DNA from: Yoonia tamlensis
GTDB taxonomy: Bacteria; Pseudomonadota; Alphaproteobacteria; Rhodobacterales; Rhodobacteraceae
Assembly (NCBI RefSeq): GCF_900115105.1
Contig: NZ_FOYP01000001.1
Span: 1,142,097 to 1,206,096, forward strand
DNA length: 64,000 bases
Reading direction: 5' to 3'
Positions 62,840 to 64,000 of the stretch are shown piece by piece. The notes beneath the pieces are model-generated. The model saw only the letters and a program-made list of their open reading frames with translations. It made no database searches and was not told the origin of the DNA. The translations under genes were made by a program, and so were the position numbers. Position 1 is the stretch's first letter. The number at the start of each line of letters is the position of its first letter.

Positions 62840-64000
62840 ATGTCCTTATCAGGAAAGCTGACAAAGAAACTCGTCGAGAACCTTGGCCCGGGACGCCATG
62901 GCGATGGCAACGGGCTTTACCTTGTTGTCGATCCGTCTGGTGCGCGGCGCTGGATCGTGCGCGTTGTTGTAAAAGGACAGAAAAATAAAAAAGGTGCGCC
63001 GCTGCGCACTGACTTTGGCCTTGGTGGTGTGGATATCGTGACGATCAACCAAGCAAGGGATCGCGCGCTCGAATACCGGCGCATGGCAAAACAAGGCCTC
63101 AACCCGCGTTTTAATGCCCGGCAGGACGTACCTACCTTTGAGGAGGTCGCTCAGCAGGTCCATATCGATCGCATGCCCACATGGAAAAACGCGAAGCACG
63201 GCCAGCAATGGATAAATACATTGCGAGACTATGCTTTTCCAAAAATCGGCCGCATGCCGATCGATAGCATTGGGCAACCGGAAGTCATGATGTGTCTTGC
63301 ACCGATCTGGACTGAAAAGCACGAAACGGCAAAACGGCTTTCCCAGCGCATGAAGACGGTTTTGGATGTCGCACGCTCTAAAGGTTTTAGGTCCGGTGAG
63401 AACCCCGTCACCGCCGTCAAAGATGCGCACGTCCTACCAAAGGTCAAAGCAAAGCCCAAACACCATAAAGCGATGCATTGGAAAGATGTTCCCGCTTTCT
63501 ATGCTGATCTCGCATCGCGCAAATCTATGGCGGCCAAAGCGCTGATGTTTACCTGCCTGACCGGATCCCGCACCGGCGAAGCGTTGGGGCTGCGGTGGGA
63601 AGAGATCGACTTTGACGAGCGCATCTGGACCTGCCCTGCCGCGCGGATGAAAACCGGTGACGCGCACCGCGTTCCACTGACGGACGAAATGCTCTCGATC
63701 ATTGAACCGTTAAAAGCAATGAAATCGGATTACGTGTTTGAGGGACAGAAACGGCATCATCCCCTGTCCAATATGTCGATGCTGATGCTGCTGCGTCGCA
63801 TGGACGTTGAGGGCGTCACCGTGCATGGCTTTAGATCGACGTTCCGCGATTGGGCATCCGAAGCCGCAAATGCGCCGCGCGAAGTCGCGGAGAAAAGTCT
63901 TGCCCATTCAATTGGTTCAGAAGTGGAGCGCGCCTATGCACGGTCTGATCTGCTGGATAAACGCCGCGACCTGATGAACGCTTGGTCGCAGTTCGTGGCG
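62840..64000 (+). CDS. Tyrosine-type site-specific integrase (P4-like), partial
   Basis: 387 codons from ATG 62840, open to the window edge. The N-terminal DUF4102-like arm-binding domain reads [33 protein letters not shown] core-binding domain follows at about 105-200. Catalytic residues: R244 ([11 protein letters not shown]), K271 (MKTGD), H329 and R332 ([11 protein letters not shown]), H356 (LAHSI) and nucleophile Y366 ([17 protein letters not shown]). The protein is nearly complete. It drives excision and integration of the element that starts at the tRNA-Ser gene. Confidence 0.93.
   Translation, partial: MSLSGKLTKKLVENLGPGRHGDGNGLYLVVDPSGARRWIVRVVVKGQKNKKGAPLRTDFGLGGVDIVTINQARDRALEYRRMAKQGLNPRFNARQDVPTFEEVAQQVHIDRMPTWKNAKHGQQWINTLRDYAFPKIGRMPIDSIGQPEVMMCLAPIWTEKHETAKRLSQRMKTVLDVARSKGFRSGENPVTAVKDAHVLPKVKAKPKHHKAMHWKDVPAFYADLASRKSMAAKALMFTCLTGSRTGEALGLRWEEIDFDERIWTCPAARMKTGDAHRVPLTDEMLSIIEPLKAMKSDYVFEGQKRHHPLSNMSMLMLLRRMDVEGVTVHGFRSTFRDWASEAANAPREVAEKSLAHSIGSEVERAYARSDLLDKRRDLMNAWSQFVA

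Noticed and set aside
1..64000. CRISPR arrays, insertion sequences and rRNA genes
   Set aside because: No regularly spaced repeats, transposase motifs or rRNA signatures were seen in the window.

Overview
This 64 kb window looks like core chromosome of a marine alphaproteobacterium of the order Rhodobacterales (Roseobacter group). Supporting signs are a circularly permuted two-piece tmRNA gene, GAAC-N7-GAAC type LexA boxes at recA and at an imuA-imuB-dnaE2 cassette, an RNase E with a large acidic insertion, DUF1476/F1-ATPase zeta, the sspB-fumC-DUF4169-RHH order, AcuI, TrgA/TrgB-cysK, a Bmt-type betaine methyltransferase and a corrinoid/DUF1638 pair. The species cannot be named from the sequence.

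Layout. 1-2.8 kb: 3' end of a Ppx/GppA gene, rlmE, a sulfotransferase-like gene and SOS-controlled recA. 2.9-12.6 kb: alaS with a DUF1330 gene, a VOC protein, typA, an SMR pump, a TbpB-like lipoprotein, a YitT protein, icd and an outer-membrane barrel protein. 12.65-16.3 kb: a CAU-anticodon tRNA, purM-purN, rnd and sufE. 16.3-19 kb: a Hint-domain protein and a corrinoid protein / small membrane protein / DUF1638 operon. 19.1-24.4 kb: the SOS mutasome imuA-imuB-dnaE2 behind its own LexA box. 24.4-27.2 kb: bmt, coupled to the 3' end of a decayed mprF-like gene with one frameshift and two in-frame stops. 27.3-32.6 kb: DUF1476, purC-purS-purQ and a dctB-dctD-like two-component pair. 32.6-36.8 kb: rne behind a roughly 450-base structured leader, tusA and ccdA. 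36.9-42.3 kb: a membrane hydrolase coupled to a cytochrome P450, small genes, then fumC-DUF4169-RHH and sspB. 42.4-46 kb: a possible metal-stress cluster (chrA, chrB, a von Willebrand-like DUF1194 protein, a secreted phytochelatin synthase-like protein). 46.05-46.4 kb: ssrA (tmRNA) on the minus strand. 46.5-51.6 kb: a predicted outer-membrane protein, hemN with a candidate FNR box, a copper-delivery cluster (DUF2946-like, PCuAC, SCO) and an orphan solute-binding protein. 51.8-54.8 kb: DinB-family protein, acuI and a photolyase. 55-61.3 kb: trgA-trgB-cysK-mscS-alaX-M35 peptidase, a tightly packed run resembling the tellurite-resistance locus of Rhodobacter. 61.3-64 kb: AI-2E family transporter, tRNA-Ser(GGA), and directly after it a tyrosine integrase that runs off the window, marking the left edge of an integrated element.

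How the genes work together. DNA-damage response (recA, imuA/imuB/dnaE2, photolyase) and purine synthesis (purM, N, C, S, Q) are well represented. Translation quality control appears as tmRNA, SspB, AlaRS plus a stand-alone AlaX editor, and TypA. Copper delivery and respiration are served by the PCuAC, SCO and CcdA proteins, and several genes deal with metals or metalloids. The most notable points are the permuted tmRNA with a readable tag, the corrinoid/DUF1638 operon, the metal cluster with a secreted phytochelatin synthase, the DctD-like regulator without a GAFTGA loop, and the decayed mprF-like gene upstream of bmt.
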